From Rhizohabitans arisaemae (GTDB lineage: Bacteria; Actinomycetota; Actinomycetes; Streptosporangiales; Streptosporangiaceae): DNA of 64,000 nucleotides. The notes below the pieces were generated by a model, which was not told the DNA's origin, searched no databases, and worked only from the letters and a program-made list of their open reading frames with translations. Position 1 is the stretch's first letter, and the number at the start of each line of letters is the position of its first letter. Below, piece after piece: positions 45,581 through 53,502 of the stretch. Both the position numbers and the translations under genes were made by a program. The stretch is from positions 186,001 through 250,000 of the forward strand of contig NZ_BLRH01000060.1 in NCBI RefSeq assembly GCF_025996515.1, read 5' to 3'.

Positions 45581-45615
45581 CGGCCGGAGGATCAAGCCGT
45601 ACGGGCGCGCAGCCG
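45581..45615. repeat. 35-bp direct repeat, left copy
   Basis: Identical over 35 bases to 47008-47042 (starts CGGCCGGAGGATCAAG, ends CGCGCAGCCG), and 41 bases with one mismatch if extended. The two copies lie 1427 bases apart and bracket the RhuM pseudogene. The left copy is downstream of the RhuM stop and just upstream of the methyltransferase start. Confidence 0.75.
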
Positions 45616-45670
45616 GTCGTCCGGGAGCGGCGGCGCCGGTTTGTTCGCCCCCTCCAACCGGGTGTCGGCC

Positions 45671-46751
45671 TCAATCGTCGTCGGTGAAGCGGTGATGCCG
45701 CCTTTCCACCTCGTTCTCGGCCTTTTCGAGTTCGTCGAGCAGACCCGCATCGGCATCGGCCAGGAGTTCGCGAAACTCCTGTTCGGCCTCTTCGTCGGCG
45801 CGGGCCGTCTCCAGCGCCCGCCGCTGGGTGTCGAAATCGGTGAACCGATCGTGGGCGATGGCGATGGCATCCTCGCTGGCCACCTGCCCCGGACCGAAGA
45901 GGACCTCCATGTCGTTCATCGCGACGAAGCGGTCCGTCGCCTCCACCCACTCCGCCATGGTGATCTGCTGTCTGCGCCGGGGCCCGCAGCTCGGCGAAGT
46001 CCAGGAACTGGGTGGTCAGCATGTTCAAAGTGGTGATCTCATCGGAGGACAGATAGTTCTTCGAGACCGTGACGTCACCCTTGCGGACATGACCGCCCTT
46101 CCACGCGGTGAGTCCCATGTTGGGTTTGGCCGGATCCGCCCGCTTGACGCTCAGCTCGGCGGCGGTGTGACCGGTGACCGCGAAGACCAGCCTGTTCTGA
46201 ATGCCCGCGAAGAACGTCCTAGCCAGGTCCGAGGACTTGTCGTAGTCGACGCTGGTCGCGGCGAACGTGTCTCGCACCTTCTGGTAGAACCGCTTCTCCG
46301 AGGCACGGATCTCCCGAATTCGTTCAAGCAGTTCGTCGAAGTAGTCGAATCCGCCAGGCTCCTTGAGCCGTGCGTCGTCGAGGACGAACCCTTTGGCGAG
46401 ATATTCGCGGAGAATCGTACTAGCCCATTGCCGAAATTGGATTCCTCGCGGAGAACGCACCCGGTAACCGACCGCGAGAACCATGTCCAGGTTGTACACC
46501 TGGAATTCTCGCTGAATCTGCCGTGCCCCTTCCTGACGAACAATCAACTCAGAGTTGATTGTTGCCTTTGTGAGTTCACCGTCCTCCAGGATCGCCTGGA
46601 TACGCTGGCTGATGTTCTGCACGGTGGTGTCGAAGAGCTCGGCCATCTGCGCCTGGGTCAGCCAGACCGTTCCGCCGACTGCACGCAACTGGATCTGCGA
46701 CCGCCCATCCTCGGTCCGGTAGAGGATCAGCTCCCCACCATTACTGACCAT
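45671..46751 (-). pseudogene. rhuM: RhuM-family protein, interrupted by a single-base frameshift
   Basis: Virulence RhuM-family protein (function unknown; often on accessory islands). Start ATG 46751 with GGGAGGAGG upstream. The N-terminal part (about 255 codons) has ELILYRTEDGRSQIQLRAVGG, TVWLTQAQMAELFDTTVQNI (a HTH-like segment), and FRQWASTILREYLAKGF. Near 45979-45985 the frame shifts: the first frame reads ELRAPAQTADHHG, whereas the adjacent frame gives ELRARRRQQITMAEWVEATDRF and continues to a stop at 45671 as a normal RhuM C-terminus. One extra base in the run GGGG (45979-45982) explains this. Either a recent inactivation or a sequencing error. Confidence 0.8.
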
Positions 46752-47007
46752 ATCGCCTCCTCCCACCACTTTCCCTATTCATCCCGCCCAAATTTCCCCA
46801 AAATGGGATTAGGCAACGAAGTATCCCCCAACAGACCAAGCGATTTCATCTGACTTTAATATAGACAACCGCTTGTTCAAGCTTCCTTGACCTACGGAGG
46901 AGAGTTTATGACCTCTCGGAGTCTGAAATCTTGATCACAGGAGAATGGACATTCCAAGGAACTCCCCCACGGCGTTGGCCGACTCTTGCGAACCGTAGTC
47001 CGAACGA

Positions 47008-47042
47008 CGGCCGGAGGATCAAGCCGTACGGGCGCGCAGCCG
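47008..47042. repeat. 35-bp direct repeat, right copy
   Basis: Second copy of the repeat at 45581-45615. It covers the last codons (RLRARTA) and stop of the immunity-like gene 47019-47747. The presence of this 3' end again at 45581 fits an insertion that duplicated the gene terminus and left the gene intact. Confidence 0.75.
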
Positions 47043-47747
47043 ATCGTCGAGGAGGAGCAGGTCCCCCACGAGCCTCTCCGGGGCGTTCGCGGCCATCTCC
47101 AGATCGGCCACCACCACGCTCCCCCCGGCAGGGGCCGGACAGGGGTACACGGAGAGCGTGTCCGGCAACCCGGTGACGTCCACTCCCTGCGGGACGTACG
47201 TGACCGTCCAGGCCTTGACCGCGTCACGGACCTCCCCCAGCTCGTCCCGGAGTCGCCGGTTGCCGACTCGCACCGTTGCCGCGTCGACCGCTTGAACCAC
47301 CCCTCCGGTCAGGGAGACCAACCAAGCCGCAGGGTGGTCTTGCAGGGGACGGGCACCGCCCTTCTCAAGTGGAGTCCGTGTGTAGAACCTGAACGACGCG
47401 GTGAACGGCCACTCGTCCAGCGCGCCGGCGTTCCACCGCGAGAGGATCATCTCCTCAGGCGCACCGGCCAGACTGCCCAGAAGGACGCCACCGCTGCCGA
47501 TCGAGTCAAACGGGTTGCCGAAGTCATCCACCCGGCAACTGGATGCCATCTCGGCGGCGATGGCATCCAGATCGCCCCACTGCTCCGCCGTCATGTCCTC
47601 GGAATGCCAGACGAACAGCGTGCCGTAGACCTCGGCCACATGGTTTGCGACCACATCCAGCAAATCACGCAGCCGCCGAGCCTCCCCATGCCAACGATCG
47701 GCCTGCTGATGTGAACCCGTCGAGAGCACCCACTCGTCGATTCGCAT
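47019..47747 (-). CDS. probable immunity protein for the adjacent REase-fold toxin
   Basis: 242 residues from ATG 47747, with GAAAGGAT 9 bases upstream; the toxin-like gene ends only 14 bases before it, suggesting translational coupling. It is an acidic alpha/beta protein with many aromatic residues and no signal peptide or TM segment. I do not recognise its family from sequence with certainty; Imm52, reported beside Tox-REase-5 toxins, is a candidate. Its position immediately downstream of a toxin-like gene is the main reason for calling it an immunity protein. Its last codons overlap the right copy of the 35-bp direct repeat. Confidence 0.55.
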   Translation of the reverse strand: MRIDEWVLSTGSHQQADRWHGEARRLRDLLDVVANHVAEVYGTLFVWHSEDMTAEQWGDLDAIAAEMASSCRVDDFGNPFDSIGSGGVLLGSLAGAPEEMILSRWNAGALDEWPFTASFRFYTRTPLEKGGARPLQDHPAAWLVSLTGGVVQAVDAATVRVGNRRLRDELGEVRDAVKAWTVTYVPQGVDVTGLPDTLSVYPCPAPAGGSVVVADLEMAANAPERLVGDLLLLDDRLRARTA

Positions 47748-47761
47748 AGGGTCATCCTTTC

Positions 47762-48466
47762 TCATCCGGGTGGCATGGGCCGGTACACGGCACGGATCCG
47801 GCCTTCGAGTCGATCGTCGTCCTCAAACTCGTCGTTGAACAGGCGTGCGACCTCCGGTTCGGCACACCACCACTCCACCCGACGGCCCCCACCAGCCTTA
47901 ATCTGCTTAAGCGCACGTTCCAGCATCTCGGGCAGTCCACTGTTCTTCGAGCGGGCCCACCACTTATGGAACGTCCCCGTTGTCTTGTCGATGAACTGGG
48001 CGTACCGCCCTTTGGCGTCGACGAGCACCTCCACCGGTACTCCGTTCCGTTGCTCGATTCTCATCGCGTCGAACAGAACCTTCTCGCCTGTGCGCATGAT
48101 CAGGTATTCGCGACCCGGCGGACCGCCGCATTCGCGTCTCACCCACTCCTCGTAATCGGCGTTGAAGGGTGCGCCGTGATGCCGTGGCGGCGCGGCGACC
48201 CAGCCGTGGCCGAGGAGTGTCGCCGCGTAGAGCAGGACGAGGTCGTGGCCCTTGCGGAGCAGGTTGTGGGCCTCCGCCAGGCGGGCCGACGCTTCGGCGA
48301 AATGTTCGAGGGCCTCGACGGGAAGCGGTGAGGAGGTGCCGTCGGCGACCGGGAAGAGGGTGTGGACCGCGGTTTCCAGGTGTTCCCGACCGGATTCCAT
48401 CGTCTCAAGGGGAAGCACGTCGGCGATGGAGCGTATCCGTGCCGCCAAGTCGGTGATCAGAGACAC
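47762..48466 (-). CDS. Tox-REase-5-like protein (predicted nuclease toxin)
   Basis: 234 residues from a GTG at 48466. A helical N-terminal region (about 1-85) precedes a restriction-endonuclease-fold domain. The Tox-REase-5-like features are FDAMR (Asp133), VEVLVDAKGRYAQF (Asp150 and Lys152 of the D-x-K), ALKQIKAGGGRRVEWW and CAEPEVARLF. Such domains are nuclease effectors of polymorphic toxin systems. There is no secretion signal or long repeat region, so it could be an unsecreted toxin, a cargo effector, or an orphan immunity-linked cassette. The probable immunity gene follows directly. The short form is odd for a polymorphic toxin and may be a detached C-terminal module. Confidence 0.7.
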   Translation of the reverse strand: MSLITDLAARIRSIADVLPLETMESGREHLETAVHTLFPVADGTSSPLPVEALEHFAEASARLAEAHNLLRKGHDLVLLYAATLLGHGWVAAPPRHHGAPFNADYEEWVRRECGGPPGREYLIMRTGEKVLFDAMRIEQRNGVPVEVLVDAKGRYAQFIDKTTGTFHKWWARSKNSGLPEMLERALKQIKAGGGRRVEWWCAEPEVARLFNDEFEDDDRLEGRIRAVYRPMPPG

Positions 48467-48968
48467 CTGGACCGCCGATCATGTCCGATGGGGAGAGAAA
48501 TCGGAGGGTTGCGGGAACCGCCGTGGTGCCGAACGAGATCGATTTGTTTTGCAGTGATCAATACGACGAAAGCCGTGAGAACCACTATAAATCCGCATGA
48601 TGTAGCGGCACAGCTAAACAGAACCTTCCTCCCCAAGTCCAAGAATGGTGATTCGGGCGCTATGTCCTGATATTTGCGCAGCTCAGAGCGCCCGCGTCAG
48701 CGTGAGGCCTGGCCTTGCGATCCGGGAATCCGCGCAGCCCTGCCATCCGATCTTCACCCGAAATCCAGATCCGGCTTTCCACCGTTCAAGCCGTTTCCGC
48801 CGAGGAAATGACTTCCCGGCACAATTGACGTCCACTGCGTGGAAGATTTGTCTCCGGCAGAATCGTTTTCGTCAGGGGAGAAGGAGTGCCGCTCACCGGC
48901 GTCGGACGACAGGGCTTCTCGAGCGGAGTTGGAGCAGGAGTGGAGCGGGCGCGGCTAGCCTTACGGGC
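48467..48968. other. 502-base region between toxin and UPF0104 genes
   Basis: Noticeably more AT-rich than its surroundings up to about 48850. No convincing gene. A minus-strand open frame 48457-48642 (61 codons, TTG start) would encode a hydrophobic helix followed by a basic tail and ends 10 bases inside the toxin gene; it lacks a ribosome-binding site and is kept only as a possibility. The plus-strand promoter of the 48969 gene is expected near 48930-48965. Confidence 0.35.
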
Positions 48969-49922
48969 GTGTTGAACAGACTTCGTCACAGCCGGGTGCT
49001 TCGAGCGGTGCTCGTCCTGATCGCGCTGGGCTTCGTCGGGTACGGGCTGGCGCGGCACTGGGGCGAGACGCGGGCGGCGATCGCGCAGCTCTCCTGGTGG
49101 TCCCTGGCCGGGTCGGCGGTCGCGTTCCTCATCGGGCTCGGGTGCGCGATGCTCGCCTGGCGGGAGATCCTCGCGGGGCTCGGCTCACGGCTGCCGGTCA
49201 CCGTGGCGATTCGGGTGATGTTCGTCGGCCAGCTCGGAAAGTACATTCCCGGCTCTGTTTGGGCCTTCGCCGCGATGGCCGAGCTGGGCCGCCGCCACGA
49301 CTGCCCACCGGGGCGCACGTTCACCGCGACGATGATCTCGCTGGCTTCGACGCTGGGCTGCGGGCTGGGCCTGGCGGCCGTCACCCTCCCGCTCACCTCG
49401 GGGGACGCCGCGTCCGCATATCTGTGGGTGTTCGCGCTGATCCCGGTGATCCTCGTGGGGCTCCATCCGAAGGTGCTCACCTTCGGCCTCAACCTCGCAT
49501 TGCGGGTGGCCCGCCGCGAACCCATCGAACGTAGCCTGACCCTGGCGGCCGTGGTGAAGGCAGCCGGCTGGAACCTCGCCGCGCTCGTCCTCTACGGCGT
49601 CCACCTCTACCTCCCGCTATCCGATATTTCCGGCGAGTCCGGGCTGAACCTGCTCGCCCTGGCGACCGGCGCCTACGCGCTCGCCTGGTCGATCGGCATC
49701 CTCGCCGTGGTCGTACCCGCAGGGGCCGGGATCCGCGAGGTGGCCATGGCCACGGTGCTGCTCCCGGTGCTCCCCTGGGCTCAGGGACTAGTCGTGGCGA
49801 TCGTCTCCCGGCTGGTGGTCACCCTCGCCGACCTGGTCTGGGCCGGAATCGGCTCCCTCCTCGCCCGCACCCCCGACCCGGCCACCCCCGAACCGCGCGA
49901 CCGCGTCCTGGAGCCCCGCTAA
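48969..49922 (+). CDS. UPF0104/LPG-synthase-TM-like membrane protein, paralogue
   Basis: 317 residues from a GTG at 48969, without a Shine-Dalgarno, so possibly leaderless. It has about eight TM helices and contains RVMFVGQLGKYIPGSVWAFAAMAELGR and VVVPAGAGIREVAMATVLLPVL, closely matching the paralogue at 43769-44740 over most of its length. It lacks an aminoacyl-transferase domain. The probable role is handling a lipid-linked glycan or a lipid across the membrane (inference). It faces the GT4 gene at 50232 across a pair of hairpin repeats. Confidence 0.82.
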   Translation: MLNRLRHSRVLRAVLVLIALGFVGYGLARHWGETRAAIAQLSWWSLAGSAVAFLIGLGCAMLAWREILAGLGSRLPVTVAIRVMFVGQLGKYIPGSVWAFAAMAELGRRHDCPPGRTFTATMISLASTLGCGLGLAAVTLPLTSGDAASAYLWVFALIPVILVGLHPKVLTFGLNLALRVARREPIERSLTLAAVVKAAGWNLAALVLYGVHLYLPLSDISGESGLNLLALATGAYALAWSIGILAVVVPAGAGIREVAMATVLLPVLPWAQGLVVAIVSRLVVTLADLVWAGIGSLLARTPDPATPEPRDRVLEPR

Positions 49923-50031
49923 GCCCGCCCCGGTCAGGTCCGGTGCGGCTCCGCGCCCATCCCTCAGTGACCAGGACAAACATCGTCGCCGGTACGGAGA
50001 CACGGTCCCCGCCTCCACCAAACCGAGAGAG

Positions 50032-50214
50032 TGATCGTTGTGGTCTGCGCACCCCCACGGGTGCGGACAACACAACGATCACCAGATGCCGCGGTACGGA
50101 CCGCGCGCCGCCCCGCGGCAGCCCTTACCCCGCCAAGATGATCGTTGCGCTGTACGCGCCCCCGAACGCGCAGACAGCACAACGATCACCTGAGGCCGCA
50201 GTACGGGCCGCGCG
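50032..50214. repeat. two tandem hairpin repeats between convergent genes
   Basis: Two units 107 bases apart. Each has conserved outer arms TGATCGTTGTG/CACAACGATCA (50032-50042 with 50071-50081; 50139-50149, with one mismatch, and 50178-50188). The inner arms differ but still pair: in unit 1, GTCTGCGCACCC with GGGTGCGGAC; in unit 2, CTGTaCGCG with CGCGcagACAG. A further conserved segment follows each hairpin (GCCGCGGTACGGACCGCGCG at 50088-50107 and a near copy at 50195-50214). They lie between convergent genes and may act as bidirectional terminators. Confidence 0.7.
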
Positions 50215-50231
50215 TGGCTTGTCGGTTTTGG

Positions 50232-51395
50232 CTAGAGCCCCAGGAGCTGTGTGGTGTAGCGGGTCCAGTACGGCTCCGCGTCGACCGGCCGTACCCCGGC
50301 CCGCAGCCGCGCCACCCCGCCGGGCTCGTAGAGGCGTTCGATCGCCTTGGTCAGCGCACCGACGTCGCCGGGCTCCACCAGCAGGCCGTCCACCCCGTCG
50401 CGGATGTGGTCGGGGAGGGCGCCGACCCTGGTCGCGACGACGGGCAGACCGTGTTCGTGGGCGAGCCAGACGTTCTGGCTGGCGGTCGCCGACCGATAGG
50501 GCAGCACCAGGGCGTCGGCCAGTCCGAAAAGGCCGGGGATGTCGTCGGCCGCGACGTAGCCGGGCCGGAGCTCCACCCGATCGGTCAGGCCAAGCTCGGC
50601 GATCATGTTCCGGGTCTGGTCGACACCGCCCCAGAACTCGCCCGCGACGATCAGGCTCGGCCTGCTCTCCGCCCCTGCGAGTGCGTGGAGCAGCACGTCG
50701 AGTCCCTTGTACGGCCGGACGATCCCGAAGAACAACAGCGTCCGGTACGGCTGACGCGGCTCATTCCGGGCATCGGCGTTCGCGGAGTGGTGCCCGGCGC
50801 CGTCGGAGCCGGCTTGCTCCGGAGAAGGGTCCTGGAATGCGGCGGCCTGGACCGTCCGGTCCGGCGCGGTGGGCAGGTGCGGTGGGAGTGGCGCGGTGCC
50901 GACGGGTTTCCCGGTCAGTCCCCGGGCGAGTTCGCCCTGCTGCGCTGAGTGGGCGAGGACGGCGTCGACCCGGCGGAGCAGGGCCCGCATGAGGGGCCGG
51001 TCGTACGGCTTGCGCTCGTGCGGCAGGACGTTGTGGCAGAGCGCAACCACGCGCGGGCCGCGCAGCCCGTACCGGATGCCGAGGTAGGCGGGGACCTGGA
51101 CGGGGCTGAGCACCACCAGGACGACAAGGTCGGCCTCGCGCGTCATCCGCCGCCCCGCCCGGATCCAGCCGATCGGGTCCCGCCAGGAGAGCGCCCGGCG
51201 GGTCCGGGGGAACACCTGTCCCTCCGGCGCCTCGATGGTCTGCTTCCCGGGGTAGAGGAACGCCGGGTACTGGGCCTTCCACGACTCCAGGAGCACCTCG
51301 TGCCCGGCGGCTTGCAGCCGGAAGGCGAGCTCCGTGGTGTGCTGGGCACCTCCCCCTTTGTACGGAAAGGTCGGGCCCACGATCGCGATCCTCAT
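50232..51395 (-). CDS. GT4-family glycosyltransferase
   Basis: 387 residues from ATG 51395. The N-terminus MRIAIVGPTFPYKGGGAQHTTELAFRL is the start of a GT-B fold, with FGIVRPYKGLDVLLHALAGAESRPSLIVAGEFWGG in the donor domain and a looser acidic donor site around LPYRSATASQNVWLAHEHGLPVVAT. There is a low-complexity insertion (about 190-225) absent from most relatives. Acts in the cytoplasm on a lipid- or glycan-linked acceptor; sugar unknown. It is the last gene of a minus-strand stretch of GT2 and membrane glycan genes, separated from the GT2 gene by 194 bases, so it may have its own promoter. Confidence 0.88.
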   Translation of the reverse strand: MRIAIVGPTFPYKGGGAQHTTELAFRLQAAGHEVLLESWKAQYPAFLYPGKQTIEAPEGQVFPRTRRALSWRDPIGWIRAGRRMTREADLVVLVVLSPVQVPAYLGIRYGLRGPRVVALCHNVLPHERKPYDRPLMRALLRRVDAVLAHSAQQGELARGLTGKPVGTAPLPPHLPTAPDRTVQAAAFQDPSPEQAGSDGAGHHSANADARNEPRQPYRTLLFFGIVRPYKGLDVLLHALAGAESRPSLIVAGEFWGGVDQTRNMIAELGLTDRVELRPGYVAADDIPGLFGLADALVLPYRSATASQNVWLAHEHGLPVVATRVGALPDHIRDGVDGLLVEPGDVGALTKAIERLYEPGGVARLRAGVRPVDAEPYWTRYTTQLLGL

Positions 51396-51589
51396 CCGTG
51401 CCCTCTCCACGTCGGCCGTACCGGACACCGTCCCGGCCCGGCGGGGACCGGATCAACGAACGCGGAGGCGCCCCCCGGCCCCATCGGACCGGGCGCCGAA
51501 TCGAGCCGTACGCCACGGTTCGCGCCCGCCCGTTCCCGGGTCAGCCGCCCCGAACCGCTCCGCCCCGCGGCGGCCGTACCGGGCATGGG

Positions 51590-52498
51590 TCAGCCGTCCC
51601 GGGAACGGACGATCAGGTCCGCGAGGAGGGCCATCGAGCCGATGATCAGCCCGGTGAGGAAGACCATGACGGTGCTCGCGGGGAAGTAGAACGGGTGCCG
51701 GATCATGTCCCACACCCCTTTCACCACGGCGATCCCGACCAGTCCGAGGGCGGGCGGCATGAGCACCTTGAGCGGGTTGAAGTACATCACCATCCGCAGG
51801 ACCTGCAGGATGTACCGGTACGCGTCGGAGACGAAGTGGAACTTCGACCGGCCGGCCCGCTGCGCGTACTCGATCGGCACATAGCGCACGACGTGCTGGT
51901 TCGACAGGAAGGCCAGCGTGATCGTGGTCACGCAGGAGAAGCCGGGGGGCAGCAGCCGCAGGTACGGCTGCGCGACCGACTTGCGGAAGGCCCGCAGGCC
52001 CGAGTTGAGGTCGGGGATGGCCGTACCGGCCAGCACCTCGGCGATCTTGCGGATGAACCACTTCGCCGGAACTCGGAGGAACTTATGCGAACCCTGCTCG
52101 GAGGTGCGCGCCCCCACCACCTGGTCGACGCCCTGATCCTTCTCCAAGATCGCGATGAGCTCGGGGATCCGTTCGTTCGGGTAGGTCAGGTCGGCGTCGG
52201 TCCACACCACGATCTCGCCGCGGGCCCGCTGCGTCCCGATCCGGCGGACCGTACCCGATCCGCCGTTCCGGTGGAACGCCACCACCCGCATGTTCGGGAA
52301 CCGGGGCGCGGCCTCCTCCAGGCGGGCGAGCGTGGCGTCGGTCGAGAAGTCGTCGACGGCCAGGAGCTCGTACGGGTACCCGCTGGCGTCCATGGCCTTG
52401 CAGATCCGCTCGACCTCGTCGATGACGTGGTCCTGCTCGTTGTAGCAGGGCAGGACGATCGTCGCGTACGGCTCGGCGCCTTCAGAGGACATGCTCAC
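51590..52498 (-). CDS. GT2 glycosyltransferase with C-terminal membrane helices (GtrB/DPM1-like)
   Basis: 302 residues. The GT-A domain has TIVLPCYNEQDHVIDEV, VDDFSTDAT, the metal-binding motif WTDADLTY (DAD) and LNSGLRAFRK. Two TM helices at about 240-258 and 272-294 anchor it, the layout of polyprenyl-phosphate sugar transferases (GtrB/DPM1 family) that load a sugar onto undecaprenyl phosphate. That lipid-linked sugar is the usual donor for GT39-like membrane transferases such as the 53503 gene nearby. Starts are a GTG at 52498 or ATG at 52492. No Shine-Dalgarno is visible. Confidence 0.88.
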   Translation of the reverse strand: MSMSSEGAEPYATIVLPCYNEQDHVIDEVERICKAMDASGYPYELLAVDDFSTDATLARLEEAAPRFPNMRVVAFHRNGGSGTVRRIGTQRARGEIVVWTDADLTYPNERIPELIAILEKDQGVDQVVGARTSEQGSHKFLRVPAKWFIRKIAEVLAGTAIPDLNSGLRAFRKSVAQPYLRLLPPGFSCVTTITLAFLSNQHVVRYVPIEYAQRAGRSKFHFVSDAYRYILQVLRMVMYFNPLKVLMPPALGLVGIAVVKGVWDMIRHPFYFPASTVMVFLTGLIIGSMALLADLIVRSRDG

Positions 52499-52519
52499 GA
52501 CGCGCGAGGATACCCCGCT

Positions 52520-53458
52520 CTACACCGGGAAGTCGCCGGGATCCACCTTGGAGGTCGGCGCGTTGCCCCCGCCGCCGCCCAGGGTGATGGTCCAGGTGGT
52601 CCATTGGACCCGGCCGCCGCCGTACGTCGTCCGGAATTTGAACGAGCTGTCGAACCTGGAGAAGTTGCAGTCCCGGGTGAACGATCGGGACCGGCCGTCC
52701 CAGTCGACCCCGGTGGTGTAGTAGAGCCGGTAGGTGCCGTCGGCGATCCCGTTGACCTTGTAGGTCGAGCCCTTGCGGACGTAGACCGAGAAGAGCTGCC
52801 GCTTCCCCTGGGCCAGGCTGATCACCGCGTCGGCGGAACCGCGGTTCCTGATCGTCAGCGGGCCGCGGCCCCGGGCGGAGAACGTCTTCACGTACTGCCC
52901 GTTGCGGAGCCGGCGGGACTGTTCCTTGAGGTCGAACTTCGGGATGTTCAGGTCGTAGTCATCGCTCTTGGCCACGAGCGCGTCCGCGGCCTCACGGATG
53001 GCGCTGATCCCGTCGGAACCGCCGAGCCGCGCGCCCGCGGACGGGGTCCCGCAGATCTCCCGGTTCTCGGTCTCCTCGCGGATCACCCCGAGGTCGCTGC
53101 CGAGGAGCTCCAGCGAACGCACCAGCTCGGTGTGCTCGGCGGAGACGTCCGCGGGCGGGGTGACCCGCTGGAGCGCCTCGGCGGCCTCCTCGGCCGCGGT
53201 CTCCGCCTTGCCCAGGCGGTCGAGCAGCGCCTTGTACGCCCGGGATTTCCCCACCTCGGACAGGGAGTCCTTGACCGGGTCGACCGCGTCGATCAGGGCG
53301 TCGCGGTACGCCTCGGGAGACACGCCCGGCGTCGACGATCCCCCCGCGTTCGTGGTCGGCGCACCGGTCGGAGGCGTCTGCTGGTCGCTCCCACCCGTAC
53401 ACGCCCCCAAGAGCAGGGTCATCGCGACAGCCAACGGCGCGGTCTTGATCGCACCCAT
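52520..53458 (-). CDS. lipoprotein, hypothetical
   Basis: 312 residues from ATG 53458 (a GTG at 53470 is also possible). The N-terminus MGAIKTAPLAVAMTLLLGAC ends in a lipobox with Cys20, so the mature protein is anchored outside the membrane. A Ser/Thr/Pro linker, a helical region (about 50-150) and a beta-rich C-terminal domain (about 190-312; SVYVRKGSTYKVNGIADGTYRLYYTTG, CNFSRF) follow. I do not recognise the family. It lies between the large membrane transferase gene (32-45 bases upstream, depending on which start is used) and the GT2 gene downstream, so it may be an extracytoplasmic partner of a glycan pathway. Confidence 0.75.
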   Translation of the reverse strand: MGAIKTAPLAVAMTLLLGACTGGSDQQTPPTGAPTTNAGGSSTPGVSPEAYRDALIDAVDPVKDSLSEVGKSRAYKALLDRLGKAETAAEEAAEALQRVTPPADVSAEHTELVRSLELLGSDLGVIREETENREICGTPSAGARLGGSDGISAIREAADALVAKSDDYDLNIPKFDLKEQSRRLRNGQYVKTFSARGRGPLTIRNRGSADAVISLAQGKRQLFSVYVRKGSTYKVNGIADGTYRLYYTTGVDWDGRSRSFTRDCNFSRFDSSFKFRTTYGGGRVQWTTWTITLGGGGGNAPTSKVDPGDFPV

Positions 53459-53502
53459 CCGCTGTAGCACCGCCTCATCATCGCCTTTTTGCCAAATCTC
53501 CG

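Noticed and set aside
48457-48642. A 61-codon minus-strand frame encoding a hydrophobic helix and a basic tail.
   Set aside because: TTG start without a Shine-Dalgarno and an overlap with the toxin start; it could be real but cannot be supported.
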